Origin: Nansenia antarctica
Taxonomy: Eukaryota > Chordata > Actinopteri > Argentiniformes > Microstomatidae
Direction of reading: 5' to 3'
DNA length: 64,000 bases
NCBI GenBank assembly: GCA_963989245.1
Contig: OZ022345.1
Location: 22,665,696-22,729,695, forward strand
In this document: positions 21,117 to 33,094 of the stretch, one piece after another
How the letters are laid out: every line of letters starts with the position of its first letter
Numbering within the stretch: position 1 is the first letter of the stretch
Program-made: the position numbers and the translations under genes
The notes under the pieces: model-generated
What the model saw: only the letters and a program-made list of their open reading frames with translations
Databases searched by the model: none
Told to the model about the DNA's origin: nothing

Positions 21117-22233
21117 CAGTGGTGTGCCGTCAGGGCCAGCAAGGCCTTCTCTGCTGGCCTAAACATCATCAGAATATACATTTTATTTTAATATATTTTT
21201 TCCACAAATATGTATTAATGATTCCCCATAGTCTATTCTCTTCATTTCATAGCTTTCCTCTTGGTTGCGCTGCTTCCAGTCTCCGATTGAGATTTGGAGG
21301 GCTGGCCTTTATGTTAGAGCTTTTATCCAATCAAAATGTGTTGCTAGGGGGCTCCAAAATCTGCCCGCCTGCACGCTAAACGGTGCCGCGGATACGACCT
21401 GTAACTTAACGTTGGAACGAGAAAACCTGTGGCGTACCTAGTAAACCTACGTAGATGCGAGCAAAAGCAACAACGGCGCCTGCTGTAAGGCTCAATGATG
21501 TCAGCACCCAGCACGTCTTTTGATTGGATACGCACTATTGATACGCACTATTGATACGCACTATTGATATTCACTATTGAGATGCGTAACTATGCCGGTA
21601 GATGTGAAACTTTTGAAAGTGCGCAGGGAAACGGAGCTCAACAACGAAAGCTTTCGTTGACTGATCGATAATACTGATCGATTGTGTCCTGTTTTTGGGT
21701 AAACAATAACTTTCATTTAGGGGACACGATAAAAGCGCCGAGTCCACAAACAGAGGAAACTACGTTGAGCTTCTTTCTTTTCTGGCTGAAAACAACCCAG
21801 ATTTACATTACCACCTGTCCACAAACAAAGTGTTTACTGGGACGTCAGGCAAAATATAAAAACGACCTGATTTTTGCTATTGCTAAAGTGATGGGAGAAG
21901 AGATCAAAATGGAGATTAAAAAGGCACCCTTTGTCGCTATTATGGTGGACGAGACGACAGACGTGGGTAATGTAGCGATCTTAAAGATGTTAGTTTAACA
22001 CTCTTCATTGTAAATGCGGATTTATTGATTAAAAATGCTTCGGAAATATTAATATAACTCTGTTGTACTTGTCTGACTATGTTAAGGTGATGCAACGCCC
22101 GGTTATACTGTGTTTCTGTCTAGTTTCTAGAGCCATGGCGTCATAACGATGGTATTAAGAGGTAGAATAATTCAGGTAGGAATGTGTCGGACATCACTGA
22201 AGGCCTAGGTGTGAAATGCACCGCCCGCCACTG
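21117..22233 (+). mobile_element. hAT element with decayed transposase
   Basis: The ends CAGTGGTGTGCCG and CGCCCGCCACTG are imperfect inverted repeats, flanked by a perfect 8-bp duplication ATCTAAAT (21109-21116 and 22234-22241). Inside, pieces in two frames match the transposase at 14619-16750: TNRGNYVELLSFLAENN, then NDLIFAIAKVMGEEIK and VAIMVDETTDVGN. It is a non-autonomous deletion derivative of the same broad family, and shows what that family's intact termini look like. Confidence 0.85.
21684..21998 (+). pseudogene. hAT transposase fragment (DUF4371 region)
   Basis: The part near 21880-21965 encodes AKVMGEEIKMEIKKAP and VAIMVDETTDVGN, the region with the first catalytic Asp of ZMYM1-like hAT transposases. 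Upstream, the same domain continues in another frame, so at least one frameshift plus a stop separates the halves. The N-terminal zinc region and C-terminal half are absent. Confidence 0.75.
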
Positions 22234-22241
22234 ATCTAAAT

Positions 22242-22907
22242 GAATGAAATATATAGGCTATATATTATATATATTATTTGTTTTACTTGTGTACCGTTTT
22301 GTTGGGGACTTTTGACAGCCTTCTCGATGCTCCATCTGGTTAGGCACTTGGACAGCAACTCCCGGGTTGGGATACTCAGGTGTAAGCCATCTATTCACAA
22401 GATTCTACAAAGATTAAAGCAAAGCAAAACCATGATATCATCTGTATGAAACGTATATGAAGCCTCCAGCACCGAGCACCCACTTTAAATGCAACCCAAC
22501 CTACGTGAGCTAGCAACACTTTACAACGGATAACATAGGTTTGCTGGTAATGGTAATAACAGTTGTGTTATGTGTGTTTGTGCAACCCGTGTGTAGTTAC
22601 AACTACCATTATGTGGCTAATGTAAATGCATGACTTGGCTACGGGGCACGTTTTACTTACATGTTTGATTTTCCTAAAATGTGGAGATACCGGCTCTGCT
22701 CAAACCGGGACGGTTGGACGTCTGATCACTCCAGAAACAAAAGATAATTCCTACGAACTCGATGTCCACATCTGTAGTAGTAACTATTCACTCGTGAATG
22801 AATCAGAGATGCGACACGGTGTCGCCTGTTGATGACATCATCACCTTTCCTTTTCTTTGGAAGGGGGGCAAGTCTCCTCTTGCATTTGTCGACTTTGACA
22901 TATATGT
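22242..22907. other. No gene seen
   Basis: Unique-looking DNA with no recognisable exon or transposon terminus. Confidence 0.4.
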
Positions 22908-23491
22908 GACAAGAACAGTGTTGCCACAGTTACTTTGAAAAAGTATTCTGATTACTGATTACTGATTACTCCTTTAAAAAGTAATCTAGTTACTTTACTG
23001 ATTACTTGATTTAAAAAGTAACTAAGTTAGATTACTAGTTACTTTTTTAGTTACTATTGGCAGCTGCCTAGGCACCCGACCCCCCCCCCCCCCCCCCCGC
23101 AACATAAAAATGAAAACTGGTTTTGCCAAAACTCACTTTATTTTAACAGTAACTTAAATTACATAATTAAACTTTAAACAATAACTTAAAACAACAAAAT
23201 AAAGAGTCTTTCTTTGCCTCACCCAACATAAATACTTGTTTTTAAACAATAAAATAAATATAATCTTTATTTAACACAGTAACTAGCAAGGAGTGGTTTC
23301 ACAAAACCTAAAACCTACCCTGACCATTCAGATATGATCCTAATATAATCCTAATCCTAAACTGGGTGAGTCTGAGTTTATCAATGAAGAGTGAACTCAG
23401 CTGTCAAGACTGGAAGGAGGCCATGAACACGCTATGGAGGCCATGAACACGCTATGGAGGCCATGAACACGCTATGGAGGCCATGAACACA

Positions 23492-24001
23492 CTATGAGTG
23501 AAACAGTGGAAAGGGGCGAGTAAACCAGTGGTTGTATCTCATTAACAGAAGCTTCTCAAACCTCTTGTCAGAAAGTCTGTTCCTTCTAGGCGTGAGCACC
23601 AAACCTCCCAGACTAAAGAGCCGCTCTACAGGAGCGCTAGATGGGGTTGGAGTGTTATACTTCAAGAAAATGTTCTTAATGTTTGGATACTGATTCAGAA
23701 TCTGAAGCTCATGCCCTGACCTCAAGTAGTCCATGACTTCCTTTTCTGCCGAGTAGGTCTCCTCTGGCTCCGCCTCAAAAGCAAAAAAGTCCATCTCGCC
23801 TTGGTTGGCAGTCGTGGTGGGTACACTGGCAGGGCTCTGTGCTGCAGGAGCAGTTTTGCGACATTCTGCTGTGAGAAGCTCCTTTACTTGCTCCCTCCTA
23901 CCTTCATCTCTCAGCCATCGGAGTTTGAATTTTGGACAACTAGCAGCTGCGAGAAGGGCATCTTTGTTGTCCAGCACACTGGCAAAACGAGTCTGGATAG
24001 C
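23492..24001 (-). CDS. hAT transposase exon 2 (C-terminal)
   Basis: The exon follows ATATCTTTCAG, is in phase 0 and starts AIQTRFASVLDNKD. It contains a Cys/Ala linker, a Glu-rich stretch (FFAFEAEPEETYSAEKEV) and the C-terminal dimerisation domain (YNTPTPSSAPVERLFSLGG, LTPRRNRLSDKRFEKLLLM). Glu in PVERLFS (about residue 591 of the joined protein) fits the third catalytic residue of the hAT DDE triad. The stop is at 23492-23494. Confidence 0.88.
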   Translation of the reverse strand, partial: AIQTRFASVLDNKDALLAAASCPKFKLRWLRDEGRREQVKELLTAECRKTAPAAQSPASVPTTTANQGEMDFFAFEAEPEETYSAEKEVMDYLRSGHELQILNQYPNIKNIFLKYNTPTPSSAPVERLFSLGGLVLTPRRNRLSDKRFEKLLLMRYNHWFTRPFPLFHS

Positions 24002-24209
24002 CTGAAAGATATAATTTGATATGTTTATTATTATCTAGTTGTAGCCTATAAGGTCTATTATTTATACCTTTATTTACTAATTATGTATGCAATTAGTTTG
24101 TGCAACTGACAACCTACATACTGCAGTATGGTGTGACTCTGCTCCATGTTCATGAATAGTGCAATGAAAATGTATTTATTTATCTTTAAGATGGAACAAC
24201 ATAGCATAC

Positions 24210-25604
24210 CTGCACTATGGCATCTGGAAGGCCTGCAGTCATCTTGGATAGGGTGTCTTTCACAGCAAGGGTCTTCTGCATCAGGACTTCAAGTGTGGGC
24301 AGTAAAGTCCCATACGGACAGTCACCTTGTAGGATATCCAGTGCTATAGTTAGAGGCTTCATGACGGTACAGTACTCATGCAGGTACTGGTACTCCTGGT
24401 CTTTGAAGCACTTCACTCCCAGCTTGTTGCACAGAGTAGTCAGCTCATTCATGGGGATTTCTGCGATTCTCTTTATGGCTTCGTAAAAGGAATTCCACCT
24501 TGTGGATGTCGGTACCAGGAGCTTTCTTTTGTTAACCTCCTCCACCGTTTCTGACGCAACGGTAGATCGGCTTGCTTTCGTCCAGAGAGCTGTGCATTTT
24601 GCTGTGCTGCTCCTATACACAGCCTTGCTCTCTGGTTTGGAAGTGATGTACTTCTCCACATCACTTGTAGAAATAAGGTTGAGGGTATGTGAAGCACACC
24701 TTTGGTGCGGGGGAAGAATCAGCTGGCCATCACTATCATCCTCAGCTGATAGGATTTCTGACACATCTAAAAAAGTGACATCATCCGTGGCCTCCTCCAC
24801 CGTCTCATCATCGGACTCTGTGACAGCAGGCTGATAGACTTGAAATGCCTTGACAAAGTTAGATCCATTATCTGTCACTGTTGCTACTACTTTGTTGATT
24901 AGTCCATATGAAGAGTGAATGTTTTCGATTTCTGCACCAATAACATCATACGTGTGTCTACCGCGGATTCTCCTACACGCCAATGCAGCCTTGTTGCGGT
25001 CTAATGTGGATCTACTAATCCAGTGGAGCGTTACTCCCATATAGCTCCTATTGTTAGCTGTCCAAATGTCCGCTGTAGTTGACACATAGTCGACCTCGTT
25101 CAGCGCAGCCTTCAGATGTTTTTCCATCTCTGCATACTCCTTCTCCAAGTACGAAGAAAAAGATGTTCTGTGAGGTAGCTCGGCATTGGTAGTAGTGGGG
25201 ATCTTGTTAATGATGGCACGGAAAGAGGGCGAGTCAACTGTGTTTATGGGCAGCATTTCCTCTACAACATACCGCCCGACCAATTTATTCAACTCTCCCA
25301 CACTTACAGGTTGTGATTTTGTAGGCCTACTGAAGTCCAGCTTTTGTTGCTTGAGCGGTGTGGGACCTCCCGCAGAAGTCGAGGCCGCGGTCTCTGGGAC
25401 TTTCTCCGCGAGCTTGACTGTGCTGTGCAGAGATTCCAAATGTTTCTTTAAATTTGATGTTGTGGTTTTACCACAGGACAATATTTTCTTTCCAGCACAG
25501 AGTGTACAACGAACATTTATGTTCTTGTCATCCTTTGCTGACACAAACTCAAAATAATCCCTATATTTCCAGCTATTTAACGCATATCTCTGTTCTCGCT
25601 CCAT
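24210..25604 (-). CDS. hAT transposase exon 1 (BED and DDE core)
   Basis: I chose ATG 25604-25602 (MEREQRYALNSWKY), since upstream in-frame codons are subterminal DNA. Exon 1 gives 465 residues and ends IVQ|GTATGC in phase 0. Features in order: BED-type zinc finger (C33, C36, H55, H60), a linker with PLKQQKLDFSRP, the RNase H-like core with Asp near 179 (TTADIWTANN) and Asp near 245 (VTDNGSNF), an acidic insertion, the HTLNLI motif and RWNSFYEAI. With exon 2 the protein is about 634 residues, normal for a ZBED-type hAT transposase. No lesion is visible. Confidence 0.9.
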
Positions 25605-25941
25605 TATACGCTTCTGTTTACACTGTGCAATCAGCGTGGTGATACACGTGAGCGATTCTGCTGCACCTCGTGTTGAAAACGTGATCACTGACGTCACTCC
25701 CCAAGACGCGAGAAAAGCAATAAATGTTTGTTTACTATCGAACATTACAAAGAAATACTGCATTTAGCCTAAGTTATGAGGTAGTAACGCAATAGTAACG
25801 CACAGTCACTCGAATAAGTAACTTTAATCAGATTACTGATTTGGAAATAGTATCGCGATAGAATACTCGTTACTGGGAAAAGTAATCAGATTAGAGTATC
25901 GCGATACTTAGTATCGCGTTACCGGCATCACTGGACAAGAA

Positions 25942-26334
25942 ACACATTCACATCATATGAATTAAGAATGGTTTCCCTGACTTTCATTGACACTTGTTTT
26001 GGTCCTCATGTGGCCGAACACCAATAGGTAAACACAACGCCTAGAATCAATACTAGACATCTTCTGCTGTATAAATGTGTCAGAACACACCTGGCGAACC
26101 AGAAACACCTGTCAAGGGGGACTTCTGTATGTCTAAACAATGTTGTCATTTCTGAAAGGTGAAACTATTGTGTACACATACAGTATAGGCCTACCATCAA
26201 ATAAAAGCAGAGAATATCTACAGTGTGGGTTTTCACTGCTAAATAAAGAACACTCAATCTTGAGATGATGAGTCCTCACACTAATTTTACTTCAATGATC
26301 CCAGTTGGCAGTAAAATACATCACTGAGGTACAA
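25942..26334. other. No feature seen
   Basis: Short unassigned interval between the intact hAT and the 25-bp minisatellite. Confidence 0.4.
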
Positions 26335-27122
26335 CAATACCCTGCATAATCAGCATCTACAATACCCTGCATAATCAACATCTACAATACCCTGCATAAT
26401 CAGCATCTACAATACCCTGCATAATCAGCATCTACAATACCCTGCATAATCAACATCTACAATACCCTGCATAATCAACATCTACAATACCCTGCATAAT
26501 CAACATCTACAATACCCTGCATAATCAACATCTACAATACCCTGCATAATCAGCATCTACAATACCCTGCATAATCAACATCTACAATACCCTGCATAAT
26601 CAGCATCTACAATACCCTGCATAATCAACATCTACAATACCCTGCATAATCAGCATCTACAATACCCTGCATAATCAACATGGAATGGAATGGAATGGAA
26701 TGGAATGGACTTTATTTGTCATTGCTACAGTACAGGTACCAAACAACGAAATTTAGGAGGGGAGGCTCCCCTGGTGTTAGGAAAGGAAGAAAAAAAAAAA
26801 CACATTTTAGAAAAAGCATAGATGCATAAAATCACAAGAAGGTAAGGAGCTGGTTTACATCAATAAAGGCTATGTACACAATCCACTGTACTATACTGCA
26901 CAGATAGTCAACTAGGGTTGTCATATTGCACAAAGAGTATTTTTTCACATTATTTTAAAGTGTCACAGTTTGCAGGCTTGAAAATGTACATGTTTGTGCC
27001 TCAGCACTAGCTGCCATACAATCCGTCCGGACTGTCCTGGGCCCAGAACTTAGGCCTTTTCTGTGTTCAACATCTACAATACCCTGCATAATCAACATCT
27101 ACAATACCCTGCATAATCAACA
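26335..27122. repeat. 25-bp minisatellite split by a LINE
   Basis: The unit AATACCCTGCATAATCARCA plus TCTAC repeats head to tail, about 14 times from 26335 to 26681 and about twice more from 27068 to 27122. The R position varies between units (CAGCAT or CAACAT). The array is interrupted by an L2 LINE end, and reading across the insertion restores the array register. Confidence 0.9.
26682..27067 (-). mobile_element. 5'-truncated L2 LINE tail
   Basis: This is the 3'UTR and tail of the same LINE family as 3841-6120: CCATT-type repeats at the 3' end (26682-26708) and shared GGTACCAAACAACGAAATTT. A likely 6-bp target duplication CAACAT (26676-26681 and 27068-27073) brackets it, in register with the host minisatellite. 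Confidence 0.8.
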
Positions 27123-27989
27123 TATGACACATATTTCAATGCCTGTTGACTGTGACTTTTGTCTGTTAATTATTGTCCAGAGTGATGGTATGGGGGGGGG
27201 GGGTCTGCTGTAACATTCTGTGTATGCATGGTGGACTGTGAGTTTGTAATTGCCTTGTGTGCCTTTTGGTGGAGGTTTCTCACCAACTGTGTACGATTAG
27301 ATGATGATCGTGGATAATTCTAAGGATCAATGCGCATTACAATACATCAATCAGTGATTTAACTCTTCATGTATGCTTCCTATGGGAGCTTATTTCAGAT
27401 CAACAACTTCCAGTAACATTCCCTGGTCTAAGAGAGACACCTACTGGTCAATAAGAAGAACTACACTAAATACACTAATACTGGGGCCTTTAGTCTTTGA
27501 GGCCTGTACAATTTCACTTTAAGTGTAGTAAAAAAAATAATAAAACGACAGTCTCCAATTCAAGGTAAGGCTTTATAGCGTGAGTCTTGGTGTGACAGGT
27601 GGGGTTTGAACATGGGTCTTATCGCTCTATCCCATGACATCAACATATTACAGTATTATAAGTGTAAATGTAAATGTTAGAACTACTGCACAATACTGGA
27701 TTACTTGTATACCATTGGACTAATTTACTACTGTACTGTATTGTATTATATAGCATTTATCATCATCACACTCTGCACAGCATTGCACTATTGAAGCCAC
27801 TGTAAAATCCATCATCCATTCACCTTTTTACTTACTTGTTACTTATTATTATTGTGTTTCTTGTATCTGAATGTTGCAATGTCAATGTTGAGGGACCACA
27901 GCCAAATAAATGTACTCTTGTGTACTTATAAAAGCAATTCTGATTCTGACATCACTGTCATCACGTCAGCATTGCCCTGGACCCCTATA
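27123..27989. other. No gene seen
   Basis: This stretch holds a G-run near 27191-27200 and otherwise unremarkable AT-rich DNA. The end (about 27880-27955) with an AATAAATGTACTCTTGTG-type string followed by TTCTGATTCTGAC resembles a LINE or SINE 3' tail, but I cannot place it. Confidence 0.35.
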
Positions 27990-27997
27990 CTGTAGGC

Positions 27998-29601
27998 CAG
28001 GGGTATTCAATTACAAATTCAGTTGGGCCAGATTTGAAAACCAAGAAATGTTGCTGGGCCAGACATTTTCAGCGACCAGTAGCCTAGGCACCAGGTAATG
28101 ACACATTTCAAACCAACACAAATGAATGTAGGCCTAATGAAATACAAGCAGTTTATTTATAGTTTTCCTTTTAAATTAGGTAACATCTGACACAGGCACG
28201 TCAAAAGTCATCTCAAAGTGCATTTAAAAAGTGTACAGTAGTATACCAATAAAAAAAAATCCTTTTGTAAAATATAAATGTTGGTCATAGCTGACCCAGG
28301 CACATCACAAAGTGCTTTTAACTGAATGAAAATAACCATCAACGCCTTGAGTGCACAATTTAACAAGTTACAATTACAGTTAAACAATAAAATTGAATCT
28401 AAACTAATCTAATCTTACCCTGCTGACTTTCTTAGTGTGAGAAGTGACATGTTTTATTCTGAACAAGAGCAGTGACATTTGGCTCATAAGATGTCAATGC
28501 AATCCGAAGGCATTGGTGAAGAGTACTGTCAGTCAGGGAACAACGAGAGCTGCTTTTTATTGTGTTCATGTGTGAAAAGCTTGATTCACAGGTGTATGTT
28601 GATCCAAACATACTGAGCACATGGATTGCTACTTTCTTAACGTTAGGGAACTGGTGCACGTTGACATCACTCCAAAACTTCGCAGGTCAATTAGTGCGAA
28701 GCTCCTGTGCCATGGTTACGGATGACTGCATGTCAACAAGTTCGAGTATGAATTTCCCCTCGTCGATGGAAGGCACCACTCCCTTTCCTCTGGTGGATAA
28801 GTCCCCTTCTATTGCAGCAGTGAACGGGTCTCTGGCAAAGCCCATCACCTCTGCGGGCAGAGCAAGTCCATCCAGTCGACCAGCAAAGTTCTCTTTCAAC
28901 CTTGCAATGAAATCAGTCATCACATCTGTGATGTGTGCCAGGGATGAGACGCATTTGCGGAGCGTCGGAAAATGCAGCATTCTGCCGGTGCAGAAGTCGG
29001 CCGCGAAAAGGTCCAGTTTGATTTGAAACGCGCGCGTCTGCTCCACAAGATAAATCACAGTTTTGTCTCTGCCTTGTAGCCCCACATTTAGGTCATTCAG
29101 GTGTTGTTTGAATATGTCGCTCAGAAAGCAGACATCAGCCATGAAGTTGTCGTCCAGTATGCGATTCAAGTGTGTTTCTGCCTTCGTTTGCTTGCTGCTG
29201 CGGAGGAAAGTTGTAATCTCCTCTCTGAGATCACAGAAACGCTCCAGTGCCTTGCCTTTGGACAGCCACCTGACGTCGTTATGCAAAAGCAGATCGTGGT
29301 GCTCAGCAGACATTTCTGACAGCAGCTTGCGGAATAAGTTAATAATAATAATAATGTTGGAGGCTCGAAGTGGAGCGAATAAAATTAATTGTAGCCATCA
29401 CGTTGTCCATTGTTATTTTAAGCTCCCCGCTTAGTTTGTTTAGAGTGTTATATTCACGTTCTGTAGGCTACTATAGTAGACATTTCTGCATGAATTTCTG
29501 AACACTTGCGAAATACGTTTTTCTCTGCTTTTATGGCTGGGCCAATCGGGGGTCACGTCTGGGCCGCATGCGGCCCCCGGGCCGCTAATTGAATAGGCCT
29601 G
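27998..29601 (-). mobile_element. hAT element, GTF2IRD2/EPM2AIP1-like type
   Basis: The ends CAGGGGTATTCAATTA and TAATTGAATAGGCCTG are inverted repeats. A perfect 8-bp duplication CTGTAGGC flanks it (27990-27997 and 29602-29609); its central TA fits the Buster-type target preference. The gene on - lacks its N-terminal half, so this is a deletion derivative. Confidence 0.9.
28432..29313 (-). pseudogene. Partial hAT transposase with one stop
   Basis: The frame opens near 29313 with HHDLLLHNDVRWLSKGKALE, the conserved mid-region of GTF2IRD2-like hAT transposases, and continues through a helical region (LLEQTRAF-like, HFPTLRKCV) to a TGA after AQELRTN at about 28687. The same frame then continues as PNVKKVAIHVLSMFGSTYTC to the C-terminus at 28432. 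The N-terminal zinc finger and first catalytic Asp are gone. Confidence 0.8.
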
Positions 29602-29639
29602 CTGTAGGCACTTGTGTAGATCTGAAAGGTTATAGGATC

Positions 29640-30000
29640 GGTATAAGAATGATGGTGTGTTGACACCCCAACGTCCTCTAGTGGGACTTGTGCTCACAGC
29701 CCAGCACCGTGCAGCTCGATTGGCATTTGCCAGAGAACAGCAGAATTGTCAGGTTCACCATTGGCGCCTCGTTCTCTTCACAGACGAGAGCAGGTTCACA
29801 CTGAGCACATGTGACAGACGTGAAAGAGTCTGGAGACGCCGTGGAGAACGTTATGCTGCCTGCAACATCATCCAGCATCACCGGTTTGGCGTGTCAGTGA
29901 TGGTCTGGGGAGGCATATCCTTGAAGTGTTATTCAGAACCCACCATGACACCAGAGGGTGACGCCGTCCTCCCTCCCAGCTGCATCCTAGTTCCATCCCA
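29640..30000 (+). pseudogene. Tc1-like transposase fragment
   Basis: The frame contains HRAARLAFAREQQNC, VLFTDESRFTLSTCDRRERV and FGVSVMVWGGIS, hallmarks of a Tc1-type DD34E transposase around the first two Asp residues. The N-terminal paired-like domain and the C-terminus are missing, and the fragment is cut at about 30000 by the MITE that follows. Confidence 0.8.
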
Positions 30001-30290
30001 GGGTTCCCTCACCTTCTGAAACATCAAATTCAAGCACTTTTCAAGGACCTTTCAAGACTCAATTCCCTCAAATTCAAGGACCTAACACGGCATAGTTTGA
30101 GACAGAACTAGTTGACGAGCTAAGTAAAACATTTTTGAATATATATTCCATTTATTTTTTAGAGAGAGAGAGAGGGGAATTCAAGCACTTCCAATGACCC
30201 AAGTCTATTTTCAAAAACTTTTAAGACCTTGATTTATTTTTCGCAAAATCACAAACTTTCAAGGATTTCAAGGACCCGTGGGAACCCTGC
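29999..30290. mobile_element. hAT-type MITE
   Basis: AGGGTTCCC at the left and GGGAACCCT at the right are inverted, with further paired words (TTTCAAGGAC / CAAGGACCC). CCATCCC on both sides (7 of 8 bases, left TCCATCCC, right GCCATCCC) is a likely target duplication. No ORF. Confidence 0.6.
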
Positions 30291-30809
30291 CATCCCCCTT
30301 TTCCTTCTACGTCTGTCCTGCTCTGAATTTAACCACGTCAAACAACCTCCCTAAACAACACAAATGAAAATCACACACAGAAACTTTAAATGCAGAGTGG
30401 ACCTTACTGTCTAATTTTAATAATAATTTTGCCATTTAGCAGACGCTTTTATCCAAAGCGACTTAAGATATTTTGATTGATGAATCTGTGTTATTGTGGT
30501 CTCCAATTGCTTCTCTTGTCAGTGTCGTCCAGCCTCAATACATGACAGCTTACTAGTGAATGAGTCACTGTAGATGATGATCAAAATCTCTAAAATTATC
30601 TAGAAAAATTAAACATGTTAGAGCATAGCAGGCACTTGAGCTTGAAGCATAAAATATAGAAATACACGTAATTACACATACACGCTATCAGTGAACGCAG
30701 TTTCAAGGAAATGCAATTTTGATGCCCTAGAACCCGCTAATAAACGGTAGTGTCACTTTGTGATCAGATTACCAAAAACAAAAAAAACAGTTGCCAGTTT
30801 CGACTATAT
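30291..30809. other. Repeat fragments, no gene
   Basis: The string TTTAGCAGACGCTTTTATCC followed by AAAGCGACTTA (about 30435-30470) is one I recognise as frequent in teleost genomes, probably a retroelement tail. I see nothing else. Confidence 0.4.
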
Positions 30810-31376
30810 CAGGGGTGGATGTAGCAGTTCCACGTAGTTCCCACGTTTCAGAGATTCCTTGCCTTCCTCATTTCTCCGAAATGATACTTCTTGCTTAGCT
30901 AGGAAGCAGGTGGCATCTATTAATTTGTTTAGAATATCTCTATTCTCTTTTACCTTTTGGTTGTGAATTTCTGTGGCCAGTCTCGTCTGCTCATCCAGAG
31001 CTGAGTCGATGCGCGTCGTGGTGCCAAAGGTTTTCAGGGCTACTTGGCTTCTGATGTGTGTTGCCGTCTTCTCGTGTTTATTGAGCGCGTTGGTAAGATT
31101 GTTAAGGTCCTCGTAGCCTTTCTGAATCCACACACTATAACCTGTAGAAAACAGTGTACAGGAGTAGCAAAAGAGGCGATTGGTCTCTGCACAGCCACAT
31201 AGCCATTTCTTCCGCTCATACCAGACTTGTTGGAACCCCCTAGCGACTCTCCCTTTCTGGGTGTGCAGATCGTTGAGCGGTGGCTTTGGCCGGCCTTTAG
31301 CCAGTAGTTCTGTTTTTGCAGTCCAGCCCAGTCTACAAAATCCCTTTAGGTCGCTGACACTGACAGTAATGTCCAT
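30804..31376 (-). pseudogene. hAT transposase N-terminal fragment
   Basis: The 190-codon frame encodes the TTF-type zinc region (KWLCGCAETNRLFCYSC), a stretch typical of ZMYM1-like hATs (LNKHEKTATHIRSQVAL), and then RRNEEGKESLKRGNYVELL, where it is cut by the element's end. It corresponds to about residues 30-190 of the protein at 14619-16750. The catalytic core is lost. Confidence 0.75.
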
Positions 31377-31850
31377 ATTCGCAAGTTATCCTTATTGATT
31401 AGATCGTTTGAGCTAGCATAAACTATTCTGCCGGGCGAGAGAAAGTAGTGTGAACTTGAGAACTTGAAAATGATAGCCAATCAGTAGCTCTTATCGGAAT
31501 GAAAGAACTACTCTGATTGGCTGAAAGCATGCTTACCCTGGTCACATTAAACAGCGGGTTGAGGCATCGGAAAAAAATAAAAAAGACATTTTCACGCATT
31601 CGAATGTACGCGAGGGAAAGCAGAGAGAGGAGTGCTTGCAGAGTAGGAAGTGCTTTACTCCTACAGGTGGCGCTAAAAATGCAACATCAAAATGAATGAC
31701 TCCTGCTGCCCTGGGACCTAAAATACGACTCTTTTAATGAAAACAAACAAACGGTTACAAGCACTTTTATTTTAATATTTTCACGGTCCTTTTTTCTTTT
31801 TTCGTTGGGTAAGCACTGCTTACCCTGCTTATATGGACGGCACGTCCCTG
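30810..31850 (-). mobile_element. ZMYM1-like hAT, deletion derivative
   Basis: On - it starts CAGGGACGTGCCGTCCATAT (31850 inward) and a plausible 3' end lies at 30810 (CATCCACCCCTG on -). The flanks are only partly alike (GACTATAT versus GAGCATAG), so the border is tentative. It keeps only the N-terminal part of the transposase. A second copy of its 5' end is at 970-1372. Confidence 0.6.
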
Positions 31851-32881
31851 GAGCATAGCTAGAACGAGGATGGTAATATCGATATCTGATGACATCACAA
31901 GGAGTCTCAACTGAGGCCTTTATTACAATAACACAAAGTCATCATGAATAACAACTTACATTCAGAATGTACCCAGAACACTGGTAAACTTCCAACACCC
32001 AGTTCATATATCATTTCTTTTTACACAATCAGCCTAGAAAGAGAGAGGTCTGTATTTTGAAGGATCATTTCAGAAGTGTGATGAATATAAAATGTTAATT
32101 TCTCCATGCTCTATGTATTTATTTATGAAAGTTGTGTTGTTTTGTATTCTGTTGAAAGGGGAAATTGTGATAAATAATTGACTCAATCACTATCTAATAT
32201 TATTCCCACACTGTTGGCAGATTGCTCTATTATTGTGAGTCATGAGGTTGAAATGTTCCCTTATGAAATAATGCATCAATGACATCACTGGCACCATTTT
32301 ATACCAAAGTGAGTGACAGCAGCTGGTGAAAGGTGGACCAAGTCGATACGGTCATCTTTCCTTTTTTTTTTATACAGATTATGAAAGTGTAGATTGTCAG
32401 CTCTCAAATGATGATGTCATACACTGAAACCAGTTGAAATTAGATGAATTTATTGTTTATGTGAATGTTGGTACACCTCGATTCAACTAGCGGAGAAAAT
32501 CTCCCTGAACCAAAACAAACAAACACGTTGGTTTCAGACGGTGCTCCATCGCGCTAGCTAGCTAGCTAACAACAACAGCTGCTCTGCATGTTTAGCACAT
32601 CACAACATGCTGACAGAACATGAACATGCTAAAAACATATAACTACACAACACTAGATGATCACACAGTCCCTAAACATGAACAAGACATGTATCACCAT
32701 GACAACACTCACCCGTGTACAAAGCTCAGAACGTGTTAGAGCAGACGAGTGTTGTGAATCACGTCATGAAAACAAGCTTAGTTCGCTGACAAAAAGTATT
32801 TAAGGATCCTAAAACTGTTTGTTAAATTGAGGGGGCTCTAAAACATTTAAACTTTCAGAATAATAAAAAACTAAAAACACA
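31851..32881. repeat. Dispersed repeat shared with 56200-56720
   Basis: From about 32390 to 32830 the order of words (TCTCAAATGATG, TGAATGTTGGT, ACATGCTAAAAACATATAAC, CTAGATGAtCACACAGT-like) matches 56220-56720 with heavy divergence. The segment 31851-32380 is unassigned. There is no ORF. Confidence 0.5.
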
Positions 32882-33094
32882 TTAACTCATTGACTGATAA
32901 ATTAGTAACGTTGACTGCCAAAGGGCGTCTTTTTTTTATTTTTTTCGGGGATGGCCATATTTACGTCTTATACACCTGGTGTGTGAATTTCAGACTTGGG
33001 TGTAATGTATTTATGCCCCAGATGGGGGCAGCAGTTTGATTTAGCTCAGATATAAAAGCTGAAGAAGAAGGCGTGTGGTGGGTTGATGTGGAAA

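Larger units (their letters stand above)
22916..25933 (-). mobile_element. Apparently complete hAT transposon
   Basis: The 3.0-kb element has terminal repeats CAGTGTTGCC / GGCATCACTG and a perfect 8-bp duplication GACAAGAA (22908-22915 and 25934-25941). Subterminal regions are full of short AGTAATC/GTTACT words that probably bind transposase. The single gene on - is split by one small intron, and both parts are open. A 20-bp GGAGGCCATGAACACGCTAT unit is repeated four times in the 3' part (23416-23496). It is the best candidate here for a recently active autonomous element. Confidence 0.9.

Noticed and set aside
26335..27122. CRISPR-like regular repeats
   Set aside because: Units are directly abutting without unique spacers, and the surrounding DNA is vertebrate. 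This is a minisatellite.
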